A DNA stretch of 31,587 bases, from assembly GCA_015499985.1 (NCBI GenBank), contig JAAAUF010000478.1, positions 1-31,587 on the forward strand, given 5' to 3'. A program made the position numbers and the translations under genes. This DNA is from Haplosporangium gracile. Taxonomy: Eukaryota; Mortierellomycota; Mortierellomycetes; Mortierellales; Mortierellaceae. The notes under the pieces were generated by a model that did no database searches, was not told the origin of the DNA, and saw only the letters and a program-made list of their open reading frames with translations. Of the stretch, positions 1 to 11,610 are shown one piece after another; the first letter of the stretch is position 1, and each line of letters begins with the position of its first letter.

Positions 1-75
1 TGTCTCTTTCCTCCTTTCTGTCACACCTCCTCTCCTCTCCTCCTTTTTTCTCACATTTCACCAACTCAAAACAAC

Positions 76-3000
76 ATGGGCCACAAGCACAAGAACCGTC
101 TCCCCCGCATCAGCTCCCCACTGACGAAACTCAAGTCCCACTACGATGCCATTGTGGTCGGCTCAGGATACGGAGCAGCCATCGCGGCCTCACGTCTGGC
201 CCGTATGGGCAAGCGCGTGTGTATCCTTGAGCGAGGCGAGGAGCGTTGGCCGGGCGAATATCCCGAGGACACTCTTGATGCCGCATCAGAGGTGCAGTTC
301 AATGGCGAGCATGGCCATGAGGGCAAACGGACGGGTCTTTATGAGGTCCATAAGAATAAGGACCAGTGGGCGTTTGTTGCTTGCGGGTGAGTCTTATTTT
401 TCAGGGACAAAGATTAAAATATAGACCAATGCGGTTGACTGATTGGATCGAATGAGACACAGCCAGTCGGCGTTGCTAGTTGCCATCAAAGACCACTAGA
501 ATTAACGCCTTGTTCTTGCTGCTTTGCTTTTCTCTCTTACCAAAAAATAGTCTGGGAGGAACGTCGCTGTTGAACGCCAACACGGCACTGAGGCCAGACC
601 CCCGTCTCTGGAACGATAAATGCTGGCCCGAGGAGATCACCCAGGACAAGGAACTCCTCGAGCAATCCTTCCAGCATGCCATCGACATGCTCCAGCCTAC
701 TCCTTACCCCGAGGACTGGCCCCTCCTCCCCAAACTCGCCACGTTCGAGACCCAGGCCAAGGGTGCAGGAGCTTACGACAAATTTATCCGTCCACCGATC
801 ACTGTCCACTTCAAGGACGAACTCAACCCCGCGGGAGTCCACCAAAAGGCCAGCACCCTCACCGGTAACGACACTACCGGAATCAACGACTGGAGCAAGA
901 ACACCACTCTCCTCAACTACATTCCCGACGCCTGGAACCACGGTGCCGAGATCTATACCTGCTGCAACGTCGTCCGGGTCGAGAAGGCCAAGAAGAGCTC
1001 CCACCAACCCGGACCTTATGTGGTCTACTTTGAGTGGCAGGATGACAGTCGAGCTCTCTTCTTGCACGAGCATGGCACCAACATTGCGCCCATGTTTATC
1101 ACCGCTGACATTGTTGTCTTGGGTGCCGGTTCTTTGGGCACGACCGAGATCTTGCTGCGCTCGGCCAAGTGTGGACTCAAGACCTCTGACCAGCTGGGCA
1201 AGCATTTCAGTGGAAACGGCGATGTAAGTGACACCACCCCACTGTGGGAAAAAAATGTCAAGGAGGTTTCTTTCCTTATGTTGTTCCTGATTATTATATT
1301 TTGATTCAAAAAAAGGGGGGAGGGGGACATGGGTGGGCTTGCATTGGCTAAGGGAAAGAAAATGAAAGGGTCTTTGCGCCCCAACTCACCCGCAAAAAAA
1401 AACATTGCTCTCACATTACCCTCATTGTCCGCATGTGATTATGACCGCCGATAACGGGAAACATACCAACGGACTCTTAACATTCATTTTTTTTTTAATG
1501 CTCCTGTATGCATGTAGTTCCTCGCATTCTCATACAATGGCGAGACTTTAGTGAACGGAGTCTCGATGGGAGACGAGGACCCCAAGGATTTTAAGCATGG
1601 CGTCGGACCCGTCATCACAGGCTTGATCGACTACCGCGATACCCCCAATGTCATGGACGGCTACGTGGTTGAGGAAGGAGCAATCCCTTCCCAGGCTGCC
1701 TATTTACTCCGGACGATCTACCAGGTCATGAGCGACCATTCCAGCAGGTCGCTCAAGACGGCCGAGAACCTCAGCCTCCAGGAAAAGGTTTATAGGAACG
1801 CTCGTGAGCTGTCGTCGTATGTTGCTGGTGTCTACCGCGGCGCGATGGCCAACACCCAGACCTTCTTGGTCATGTCGCACGATGATGCTCAGGGCGAGTT
1901 AGCATTGAGGAACGATCGTATCCGTATTGACTGGCCTGGTGTTGGGTCCAGTCGTGATTTCTCGCGCATGGATGGGCTTTTGGAGCGCCTGGCTGAGGCT
2001 GTTCGTGGTACCTATGTTCGCGACCCCCTGACTGCTGCGATGGATGAGGCTGTTGTTACTGTTCACCCTATTGGAGGCGCCAGTTACGGACGTAATGGAG
2101 CCGAGGGTGCTATCAACCACAAGGGCCAGCTTTTTACTGGCCAAGGCGAGGAGGTCTATGAGGGAATCTATGTCATGGATGGTGCCGTTATGCCCATGTC
2201 GTTGGGTGTCAACCCCTTCTTGACCATCTCTGCCCTTGCTGAGCGTGCCTGTGCCCTCTTGGCGCGCGACCACGGCTTGACCATCAAGTACGCCCCCACC
2301 TTGGTGCCCCTCGACTTCAAGAACCCTCAGTTCCCTATCGCCTACAACGAGGCGGAGGCTAATCCTGTGGCTTATGCCTTGGCCCAGTCGCTCAAGAAGG
2401 CCTCCCTCAACGAGGTTGCTGATATTGATGCAGATGTCCGTGGCTTGATTGTTGCAGAGCCCTTCCCTGGCGACAACAGTGACGGCAGCAGTGATAGCCC
2501 CTCGGACGAGGACGAGGCGACTCCCAACAGGGTATTGCCCTCTGTCTTCTCGTCCTGGGGCGGCAGCAAGAGCTCTTCCGACAAGGCCGACAAGGTCGAG
2601 ATCAAGAAGGCCGCTGCCGAAGCCAAGAAGAAGCCCGGCGTTTCCTTTACAGAGTTACTGAAGGGTCATCTCTCGACCGTCATCCTGACCGAGGACTTTG
2701 AGACTGCCGACAATCAGGCTCGTTCCTCGGGCTCGACCATGAACGTCATCTTGACGCTCTCGACTGGCCCAATTGACGAGTTCTTGAAGCGCACCGATCA
2801 CCGTGCCAGGATTGTCGGAACTGTCTCATGCCGCGCCTTGTCGGACGAGCCCATGATGATCGAGAGCGGTGTCTTTACTGTCTTCACGGGCACGGAGGAC
2901 GACCCTGCGGACGAGTGCGCGATCTTGTACAAGCTGATCTTGCTCTGCACCTCGGGCGAGCGCTACCGATTCGAGGGTCGCAAGCCTATTACTTCGGGCC

Positions 3001-4673
3001 GCATCCTCGAGGGCTGGATTAAGCCTGCCCAGATTCTGGTTACTGTCTTTAAGATTGAGGACGGTGTCGAGACTGTCTTTGGACGTGGCAAGCTTGGCGA
3101 GCACGATGATGACTTTTTCAGCCAGATCTCCTCTCTTCGCGTACGTGTTTTGTAGTATTTTTTTCGGCGTGTGTTTTGTTATGTTACTTCTTATGCTCGA
3201 GCGAGAAAACATTTTGACTAACATGTTTTTGAAAATTGAATTATTATCTTTGTAAATAACAACAAATAGGGTGATAGCAACAGCTTGTCGGCAAACATCA
3301 AGGCGATCAAGGAGTTTGGCGTGTCGGCGATCAGCATGACAGTCAAGACGTACCTGCCGTTCTTGAACGAGCTCAAGTACCCCGAGGACTCGCACAAGCG
3401 CAAGACATACCCTCGTCAGCGTCCCCAGAAGACTGTCTTTGATGTCCTCTCCTCCGACGGCTTCAAGACCCGTCTGACTCGCTACAAGGGCAAGAAGGGA
3501 CCCGTTCTCCTGGTAAGTTTTTAATCACTATCTGTTTGTGATATGCGAATCAATTATTTAGGGGGTTGATTGTTTCAGAGAAAATTAATTTATGACTGGT
3601 GTCTGATCTTTTGAAATTATTTCTAGTTGCACGGTGCGTCGGTCAGTTCAGAGATCTTCTCGACAGAGTTGATCCCCCACAACCTGTGCGACTACCTCCT
3701 CGCCCATGACTACGACGTCTGGCTGTCCGACTGGCGTTGCTCCATCCTAGTCGAGGACCATCGTCGTCAGTCCAACATCTATGGCGGAGCCTACGACCAC
3801 GCCGCAGCTATCAAAATCATCCTCAAGGAGACTGGCGTTAAGAATATCCAAGTCATTGCCCACTGTGTCGGATCTCTCACCTTCTGGGCCGGTTTCTTGA
3901 ACGGCGATATCGACGGCGTTGGGGCCATTGTCTCGTCCCAGGTCGCTAACCGACCCATCAACTCGACTGCCGACCGGATCAAGCAGTCTCTCCAGTTGGT
4001 CCCCCTCTTTGAAAAGGTCCTTGGCCAGGACGAGTTTGATTGTGTTACTCATTCCCCCTCGGCCACGCTGGAGGAACAGAAGGATACCCATGGTCTTAAC
4101 GCGCCCAAGAAGGTCACCCTCCTCGACCGAACCATCGACAACGCCCTTCGGTTCATGCCGATGCCCGTCCAGGAGTACTGTAACAACGCCATCTGCCACC
4201 GCGCCTCATTCTGTTTTGGCCTTCTCTGGGAACACGACAAGCTCTCCAAGAACATGCACGAAAACCTTGAGGAGATCCTCGGATCCATCAACATAGAGTC
4301 CCTCAAGACCCTTGTCATGGGCTGGGCCAAGAAACAGACTCTGACGAACATCGAGGGTCAGGATCTGAGCACCCCAGAGAACTTGAAGCGGTTGGCAAAT
4401 ATTCCTGTCCTTTTGATCCATGGTGCCAAGAACCAGGTGTTTATTCCTGAGGCGACGTTGAAGACAGTTGAGGAGTTGAGGCACACCAATTTGCCTATGA
4501 CCAACATGGCCTATGACTACAAGAGTATCTATAAGCGCGAGGTTATTCCTGGGTATGGACATTTGGATTGCATTGTGGGCGATAGGGCGTACCAGGATGT
4601 TTATCCCATTATCCTGAAGCAACTTGAGGCTAACTTGGCTACAACTGGGTACAACGTTGCTCCCGAGCAGTAA
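76..4673 (+). CDS. GMC oxidoreductase (cholesterol oxidase-like) fused to alpha/beta hydrolase, 5 exons, 1298 aa
   Basis: Proposed exons are 76-386, 551-1223, 1518-3140, 3270-3512 and 3627-4673; all joins keep frame and use GT-AG introns (donors GTGAGT, GTAAGT, GTACGT, GTAAGT). The N-terminal half is an FAD-dependent GMC oxidoreductase. It has a dinucleotide-binding GSGYGA at residues 29-34, GLGGTSLLNAN at 104-114 formed across the first splice, and a C-terminal GMC block with HPIGGA (His511) and GVNPFLTI (Asn560), matching the catalytic His and Asn of cholesterol oxidases. An acidic/Ser then Lys/Ala-rich linker lies at about 644-701, followed by a conserved-looking middle domain I cannot name. 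The alpha/beta hydrolase starts with LLHGAS at about 950; its nucleophile elbow AHCVGS has Cys1030, and GYGHLDC carries His1262. The likely role is oxidation of a sterol-like or other lipid alcohol coupled to acyl or lactone chemistry, but the substrate is unknown. Similar fusions occur in bacteria (from memory). The ATG at 76 follows a CT-rich leader. Confidence 0.88.
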
Positions 4674-4966
4674 TTTCCCTTTTCTTCATTTTTTTTTTTT
4701 ATACCAAAAAAGTCATTTTCTCAAACATAAAGTGTTTTTTTTTTTTCCTTTTACTTTTTACTTTTTACTTTTTACTTTTTACTTTTTACTTTTTACCTTT
4801 TCACACTCATTAAAAATACGGTTTTTGATCCGCATGTATTTCTTATGCAGCAGTTGCTCTTAATTGCAATGTTTCTGGTATTTGTTATTGAAGATAAAAT
4901 ATGTACACTAAAAGAACTACAAGGGATTATTACGAGAATTAGAACAGAGAAATTATATAGACGAGC
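4674..4966. other. Convergent 3' intergenic region with 7-nt tandem repeat
   Basis: This is the gap between the stop of the GMC/hydrolase gene and the stop of the oppositely oriented transporter gene. It holds poly(T) runs and a short tandem repeat, and no credible coding region. No canonical AATAAA was found for either gene. Confidence 0.7.
4754..4795 (+). repeat. (CTTTTTA)6 minisatellite
   Basis: Six perfect head-to-tail copies of CTTTTTA are visible, with one imperfect copy (a T missing) just upstream. It lies in the shared 3' region between two convergent genes, 80 bases after the upstream stop codon, so it may be transcribed as 3' UTR from either side. Confidence 0.9.
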
Positions 4967-7900
4967 TTACACATAGCCGGCCATCTTCTTGAGGGTCAGG
5001 GTAGTCGAGATGACCATCACAAATACTCCAAAGACCAACAAGATCCCCGCCCCCACATCCAACCACAGCTCTGTCTTTCGCTCAGTCGCACTCTCCCTTC
5101 TCCTGATAGTCGAGTAGTTGGAAGTCGTAGTCTGGAGGAGGTCTGTGGAGGATGATGATTCAGAACTGCCAGTGGAACCGTAGTGTAGTTGGTGGCGGCT
5201 CAAGATGGGCGTTGAAGCCGTCGCGCTGTCGTTGGTCAGTGTAGGACGATGTTGACGAAGGGGACGTCCTTCTTCTTCGAGTCCGAGTTCCGACTTCTTA
5301 CCCTGTGCCAACTTTTGCTTCAAGATCGTCTCCTCCTCATCATCATTATCATCATCATTATCTTCCACGTTCTCCAAAGAATCGATATCGTCGTCCTCAT
5401 ACCGCGATTCGCGTCCATGCTCTCCAGCACCACCAGCAACATCGCTCTCCAAAGAATCACTGTTCGGCAACTTGGAAAGTCTTCTCAGATAAGACGGGTC
5501 CTTGCGCCAAAAAATCAAGAAGTAGCATGCACTAGGGATAATGTACGCGAGGAAAGTGGAGCAAAAGCCTCCAATCGCCTGGTAAAGGAGTCCGAGGTCT
5601 GCAATGAAGACACCACAGACGAGGATGGGGAAGAAGAGGGCCAAAGTGGTGTAAAAGTGTTCGCTGTCGGTCGGGGTGATGTGATTGTCTTCGTGGCCCA
5701 GGACCTTGTGCAACGCTGCACGTGCCGGGTAGAACTATTTTGCAACCATCGAGAAGCAACAAAAAAAAAATCGTTAGAATACGTTCTTAGGTAACTCACC
5801 CCGTCGCCAAACAAATAATAAAGATGAGATGTAAATAGCCCCACTTACAGCCTGAGGGAAGGTCAAAAACATGGAGAAACCCAGAAGCCCTCGACCAAAG
5901 TTAATAAGTCCATCAGTTTGTGGGAACGAGTTAAAGATGTTGGGCTGGACGTCTTCTCCAAAAGCCATGAATCCAATGATGGCAAACACAAACGAGATCA
6001 ACCATGACAACGAGACTGCAATTCCTGTCGCTTGACCCCATGCCTTGCGTGTCGGCTGCGCCATCGTCGTAAAGTTCAAAAACGCCGTCTAAAATAATAA
6101 CGAAAGAATAAGGTAAAAAAAAAATCAGTCATCTGTTGTTCGTTTGTCCTGATGATCTCTCCAATGCAGTGCGTAGATTATGATCCGAAACCTTACTTGA
6201 GTAGAGAGCATGGCAAACGCCATGACGCCGATAGCGGGGAAGACATTGTCACCGACAAAGTTATAGGATCGCTTGTGTTCGGGGGCATAGTACATGCCTC
6301 GGACAGCGACAGCAAACAGGATTGGAGGCAGAGTCATGACCGAAATCATCGACACTTTGGCCAAAGATCCGATCGATCTGTAAAACAGTAATGGGAGGAT
6401 CTACATTTTTCGTATGTCACAAGGATGGACCTGGATGTGTTAGACAATAACTATTGATAGCCTTTTGCATGCATGCGTATGCGAGGTCTTTCCTGCAATC
6501 CAGACCCTACATCTCCTGAAAATAGTGTCTGTCAAAAAATAATAATAAAAAAAAAAAAGCAGTAACGAGGGATTATGAACTTACAAAGAGAAGGGAAGAG
6601 ACCAGGATGACCCACCGCCTCGAGACTTCAAAACCAAGAATATCAAGAATAATAGGGATGGTGTCGCCGACGACGATCATGTAGGTGATACAAGCTCCTG
6701 CAGACTGAAAGAAGATGATGCTGTTGAGCAGGTAGAATCCAAATCTGCCCATAGTCGCCTCGCACAGGATCGCATACTTGTAGACATTGATCTTTTTCCC
6801 AGAGATGATCAGGATATACAGCGCAAGCCAGGTCAAGATCGCCACTGCGATTGAGAGCATAATGCCCAGTCCGAATCCACTCTCTCTATTTTATTTTATT
6901 TTTTTGAATAATAGTTGTTAGCGTTAGATGTCTTTGTTGCTGTTGTCAAGGAGAAGAAAAAAAACTAAAAATCTATGCAACTGCACGCTTATATCTCAAA
7001 GTGAGGACAAATTGCTCCATAGTGCATCTCAATCTCGGCATCGCGGCAAATAACATACATCTTTCAATTTTTTTTTCTTCCTCCTCTCCCTCTCTTATCC
7101 GTTCTTTCCCTCTCCTATCCATCTTCGTTTCTACCTATGCCTCGTCCTTTTTTTATAGACGCATCAATCTTTTCTTTACTTTTGGTCGACCTTTGCAGAT
7201 CAAAAAAAAAGGGACTTACTTGATTGCGAACGACAGGGCAAGAATCCCTGAGCCGACCGTGCAATTGAGAATATTGAAGGACACTGTTGCCGAGAGGTGA
7301 AACAAAGCGGGTTGGGAGTTAGTTAGTGTTAACTAGCTAGTCGTATCGAAAAGGTGCGATTGCACTATTTTCACGAAGAGCGTGAAATTGTGAGTTATAT
7401 CGATGACAAATTAGGACACGAATGAAGAAACGCCGGCGAAGAGGGGATGATAGTTTTGACGAAAAAGAAGATAACGGATAAAATAGACTAAGAAAGGATT
7501 AGGCATGTGTGGCGACAGAATAGCTGCGCCTTGAGGGATTTCGGGCGAAAAGGGTTGCTGCTGTTGTTGTTGTTGTTTGAAGGTGTGAGGGCGATGGCGA
7601 AATTTGTGTATGACGATGGCTCATCCGTGCAGCAAATTCCTGAGACGGATAGGCTACCCATAATCCAATGCGCACGCAACCCCATTGGCCAGCTATGAAA
7701 AATAAACTGGTCACACAACCATGACCATGCTCAACTGAGCATGGCTCACATGTATTACACTTTGCGTTGTTGGGTGGTTGCTTGGACAATAACCCTTTCT
7801 TTTTACTCATTCAAGAGTCATCCACTCAACTTCAAAAGAAAGAAGTGGATGGTGTAGGGTAGAGGGGGGTGAACAACGAGCACCTCTGCGCAATCTCTCT

Positions 7901-8022
7901 TTGCAAAACAAGGGGCAAAGGAGAAAACAGCATGAGCAAGTAAACGTAAAGGGCATACCTTCCATGACCGAGCAATTGCCTGATCCCGGCCTGTCCATCG
8001 AGTTGGATCGATTTGGGATCAT
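4967..8022 (-). CDS. Amino acid transporter, AAAP/AVT (SLC38-like) family, 6 exons, 546 aa
   Basis: Proposed exons on the minus strand are 8022-7959, 7283-7220, 6885-6585, 6400-6197, 6088-5849 and 5734-4967; phases agree at every join. The product is an integral membrane amino acid/auxin permease. The first membrane segment carries FNILNCTVGSGILAL, the usual signature of this superfamily, and about ten more hydrophobic segments follow. The final segment (about 513-538) lies close to the C-terminus. Between the last two segments is a long hydrophilic loop (about 371-512) with an Asp/Glu run near the middle and a Ser/Thr-rich part, probably cytoplasmic and possibly regulatory. The expected role is proton-coupled transport of amino acids at the vacuole or plasma membrane. 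The first intron is long (about 675 nt), so the first exon (21 codons) is the least certain part; it fits because its phase-1 end joins the next exon as MEVSFNIL. A strong ACTAAC branch site precedes the second exon. Confidence 0.85.
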
Positions 8023-10333
8023 GATTGTGTAGTTGTGCTGTTGTTTATAGGAGTGTGTGAAGGAGAAGGAGGAGGGAGGAGTTGACGTTGTTCACTTGTC
8101 CGGGAGGTTAGGGAAGGATGAGAGACTGCGGTGAACCAAAATATGGATCGTTATGTTTTCAAAGAAGGAAAGGCGAGCGAGCAAGACGTTGGGGCGTAAG
8201 GAAAACTGAAATGAAGGAGGGATGAGAGGTGGATTCTGTTGAGTTGATTGCCATAAAGGGGAAGAATATACGGCAGTCAAGAGGAAGGTAGAGTGAGTGG
8301 GGATGGAGTGGAAGTAAAGCAAACGGCTGTGTGCAACAGAGGTAGGAGTGGGCGTCAACGAAGAATGGGTGTTGAGTGAACAATTGGGGGTGGAGGGAAA
8401 TGAAGGTAGGAAATGAAGAATTAGCGGCGAAAAGAAGAAAGAGAGAAAGAAAGAAAGAAAGAGAAGCGAGAAAAACGAAAAGGGAGATAATAAAGAACGG
8501 AGAGTGGGGCAATGTGGGCATGCGACCGAATGACTGGCTGGCTGGGACGAATGAATGGACTAATATACGACTCAAATGACAGCAAATCGATAATTCAAAA
8601 ATAAAATATAGAAATGAGCAATGTGATCCAAAGATGAGAGGGCGAAGTGGAAAAAGGGGGAGGAGGCAGGCAAAGGCGAATTATAACACGCTACTGCAGC
8701 GATCGCTCTCCTACGTTATTGCTTCGATGAACCATCTTCGCTCGTGTGTTGTGTGCCTCACTCTCCCTAATAATGGGGCAATCAATTCGTCCTGATGATC
8801 CACACCCCAGCTGCTACCCTCAATCTCTCTCTCTCGTTACCCCCTTCCCTTCTACTCTGTGTTGTTGAACCCTTCCAAAACACCAAGAACCCTTGGGTCA
8901 CCCGCATCCCTTCCTCTTTTTCTCTCCAAACTAGCAGTTAACCTATCTCCACCCCAACACCCTTCTATTGTCACGCTCTTCTTTTACTCACATTGTCAAT
9001 TTGTCACTTCCGGTCCTGTTGTTACTATCTAAAAGCTAGTTGCTACTTCTGCAGTTGTATTGACGCCATTATGGATACTAACGTTTATTTCATTCCCGCT
9101 TTTGCAAATGTTACTATCGGCTTCGAGAATAACCGCGCGTTAAGTCTTATGAGCAATTGTGCGAAAACAATGATCGCGCAGGGAAAGCTACTCTCAACTT
9201 TTTTTGTGTTTTTTGAGATACATCACGAATGACCTAAACTGCTTCTTCTTCTCCTTTTCTTTCTCTTGCTCTCACTCGCTTTCCTCTCCATGTTTTTCTG
9301 GCGCTTACTGTCACCGGATTCATGGGACCCTTTGAAAGGAAAGCAATGAGAGTCATAGGAGAGGGGTTGCGATTTTACCGTAACCAGGTTCCCGAGAGAG
9401 CCCTTACATCAACACACTTATTTTTTGAAAGAATGAAAGCAGATGCAGTACTTTTTTTTCAATGATCATGCTCTTACGCGGCCCTTTTTTTTTTTTGCCC
9501 CACATTCACAGTTTGTTCTCCACAAGTACAGGCGAGGGCTTTTCTTTGTTTATTGCTTAGGCACAGGCTGAGAAAAAGGGAGGGCGAAAAGTGGTCATTT
9601 GCCCATTTCTCTCGTCTCGTGCTTGACACACAAAAATTCTCTGGTCTTCGTAGTTTATTTTTCCGAACTTATCATTTTCCGAGCAAAGAGACCCATGTTC
9701 CTTGTCCCTTCGACAGCACTTTGGATCGAGGACATTTTGGATGATAATGGTTTAACACTGGTTTTTGAGCCCGTGATGCGTCATTGGCTAACTGCCACCG
9801 GCTCACTTTGTGCCTGAACTTCAATGTACTCTGTTCCTTTGTATTTGGCCTCCTTTTTATAATGCTTTCTGCATGCAAGTCTACCAGAAGTGTGATCATG
9901 TTTCTGACTCCTTTCCTTTCTTTTGCTTTGACACGCAGACTCATCCTTGCCTCAAGCAGAAAAGCGTCATGTCATCTTTGAGCCTTTGTGGGGTCAAGGT
10001 GTAAATGATGTTGAGTTGGTGAGCAGAGCGTCAAAGAGAAAGTGCTGCTACTAATGCTGGTGCTTTGTAAAATACGGTTCACTCCACCACCATCTATCTT
10101 TTTCTTTGGCCCTTGTTTCCTTTAATGCTCGATTGCGGGAAAAGCGCGTCCAGTTTTCAACACGTTTGAACTCCGCATCAACGTAAAATGAAAAAAAAAA
10201 AAGAAGGAAGGCCCTGCTGTCAGCTTCAATAGTTCATGCTTGTCCTTTCAGGAGTGCGCCAGATAGGAAAGAAAGTGAACAGTGTCATGTCATTCATGTA
10301 TGATGCCTTGGATAATATTCTTTGAGCCACCTG

Positions 10334-10367
10334 CGTAAACCCAGAACAGCCGTAAACTCAGAACAGC
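10334..10367 (+). repeat. 17-bp tandem duplication
   Basis: CGTAAACCCAGAACAGC is followed immediately by CGTAAACTCAGAACAGC, one mismatch in 17. It lies in non-coding sequence. Confidence 0.85.
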
Positions 10368-10599
10368 CATTTGTAAAAATATACGCCAGTGCTGAGGTGG
10401 AAAGTAATAGAAAAAGACTACCTTATAATTATTGTGTAGCGCTCGCTGATCCTAAGAAGTATCGACTGGCCATATTCTTGCTTTCATCACAATCTTCAAA
10501 GATGTAATTTCTGTCTATGATCCCGTGGACTCTTGTAATTCAATGGCTCCCGAACATTATCCGTCCGTGATCGGCTATTCCTGCACAAAGATATGCGTT

Positions 10600-10636
10600 C
10601 CTGAGCGTGCAACCTACCGTGAGGCGCACGCTCAGG
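10600..10636. repeat. Perfect 11-bp inverted repeat with 15-nt loop
   Basis: CCTGAGCGTGC at 10600-10610 is the exact reverse complement of GCACGCTCAGG at 10626-10636. The GC-rich stem stands out from its AT-rich surroundings. No function is evident; it could be an RNA hairpin, a protein-binding palindrome or a relic of a small mobile element. Confidence 0.7.
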
Positions 10637-10789
10637 TCAAGAAGAAAAAGAAAAAAAATGTACATTAGAAACCTGAATCACATCGCATAACTGATGAAGA
10701 CCGATACGCTTATCAACTATTCACCACAGCATTCATCGAAGAAACATCCACGACGAAACATGTATTCACGGTGAAGCTGTCGGTCCCAG

Positions 10790-11312
10790 GCGTCACACTG
10801 CTCGTCCGATTCTCTTGTCAAAAGACAATTGTTGAGAAAGAGAGGATATGCAGCTGGCGCGTACCCCCCTCACAGAAAAGGTCTGATAGGGAGATCCGCC
10901 CGAGGCCTGAGAGTTGAATCCAGTTCTGCGGGCTCTTGAAAGCAATGTCTGAACATTGAAAAGAGGGAGGCAGACCAGACCAGCATGACAAAATGAAGAA
11001 TGGATAACGAACATCTTCTTAAAGACGAAGAGGCAGCAATTGAGTCGAAGACTTCTGCGATATCCACAACTTCTCAGTTACTTTATATAACAGGCCGTTC
11101 GTCCTAAAGCGTCACACTGTGTCCATAGCCAATGGCGCAAATACCAAGCAGGACAACAGCTGGCGCATACCCCATAGCAAAGCAAAGAGAGCAAACAGAG
11201 ATGCTTTCAATGCATGTATGTAGGGTTCGCTTGAGGCTAAAGGGGTTGAATCCAGTTCCGCGAGCTCTTGGCAATGGGCATTGGTAAGAGTGAGGCGGTA
11301 CCAGACCGATCT
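10790..11312. repeat. Diverged direct duplication, two copies about 320-330 bp apart
   Basis: Copy A (about 10790-10985) and copy B (about 11109-11312) share ordered blocks. These are GCGTCACACTG (10790 and 11109), CAGCTGGCGC followed by a TACCCC run, GTTGAATCCAGTTC (10913 and 11245) with a following GCTCTTG, and ACCAGACC near the end. Sequence between blocks has diverged. The order suggests an old tandem duplication directly upstream of the PD-(D/E)XK-like gene. Confidence 0.65.
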
Positions 11313-11610
11313 GTCACCTTATTCGTTCCCTGTAGAGAGGAGGGGATGGAGGTAAATAAACTTGTACCTTTGTGTGATAGATGGTTTTCCTTGGTGTGGT
11401 GGTAACGGGTGCAGTCGTCGTAAGCGCTGATGCACTACACGCAGGCAACGGCGATGTATTCCAAAGTGCAGAAGGAGTGGATGAGGTTGTGTTCTGATGT
11501 GACCAGCAGAAAATACAAGGAGCGCGTTGACACGTGACTTCAACCTCTAAAGCTCGCTCCCTCATGGTGGTCAAGCAGAATCCCCTTCTCATTCATTCAC
11601 CTGTACAAAA

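Larger units (their letters stand above)
8023..11610. other. Gene-poor intergenic region, about 3.6 kb
   Basis: No open reading frame here looks like protein: candidates are short, of unusual composition, and lack splice partners. The left part (8023-8580) is GA-rich on this strand, hence CT-rich upstream of the transporter gene, and probably holds its promoter. It includes a GAAA-type run around 8434-8468. The middle has poly(T) tracts. The right part holds two short repeats, a hairpin and a diverged tandem duplication listed separately. I saw no tRNA-like B-box with a convincing cloverleaf. Confidence 0.6.

Noticed and set aside
537..1205. 222-codon open frame on the minus strand
   Set aside because: It lies antisense to the second exon of the GMC gene, and its long open state follows from that gene's GC-rich codon bias.
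8993..9232. 79-codon open frame in the gene-poor region
   Set aside because: Cys/Phe-rich composition, no recognised family, no splice partners and no poly(A) signal found.
10905..10935. Sequence resembling a tRNA B-box (GTTGAATCC), repeated near 11245
   Set aside because: It lacks one base of the B-box consensus, has no matching A-box at suitable spacing, and no cloverleaf could be drawn.
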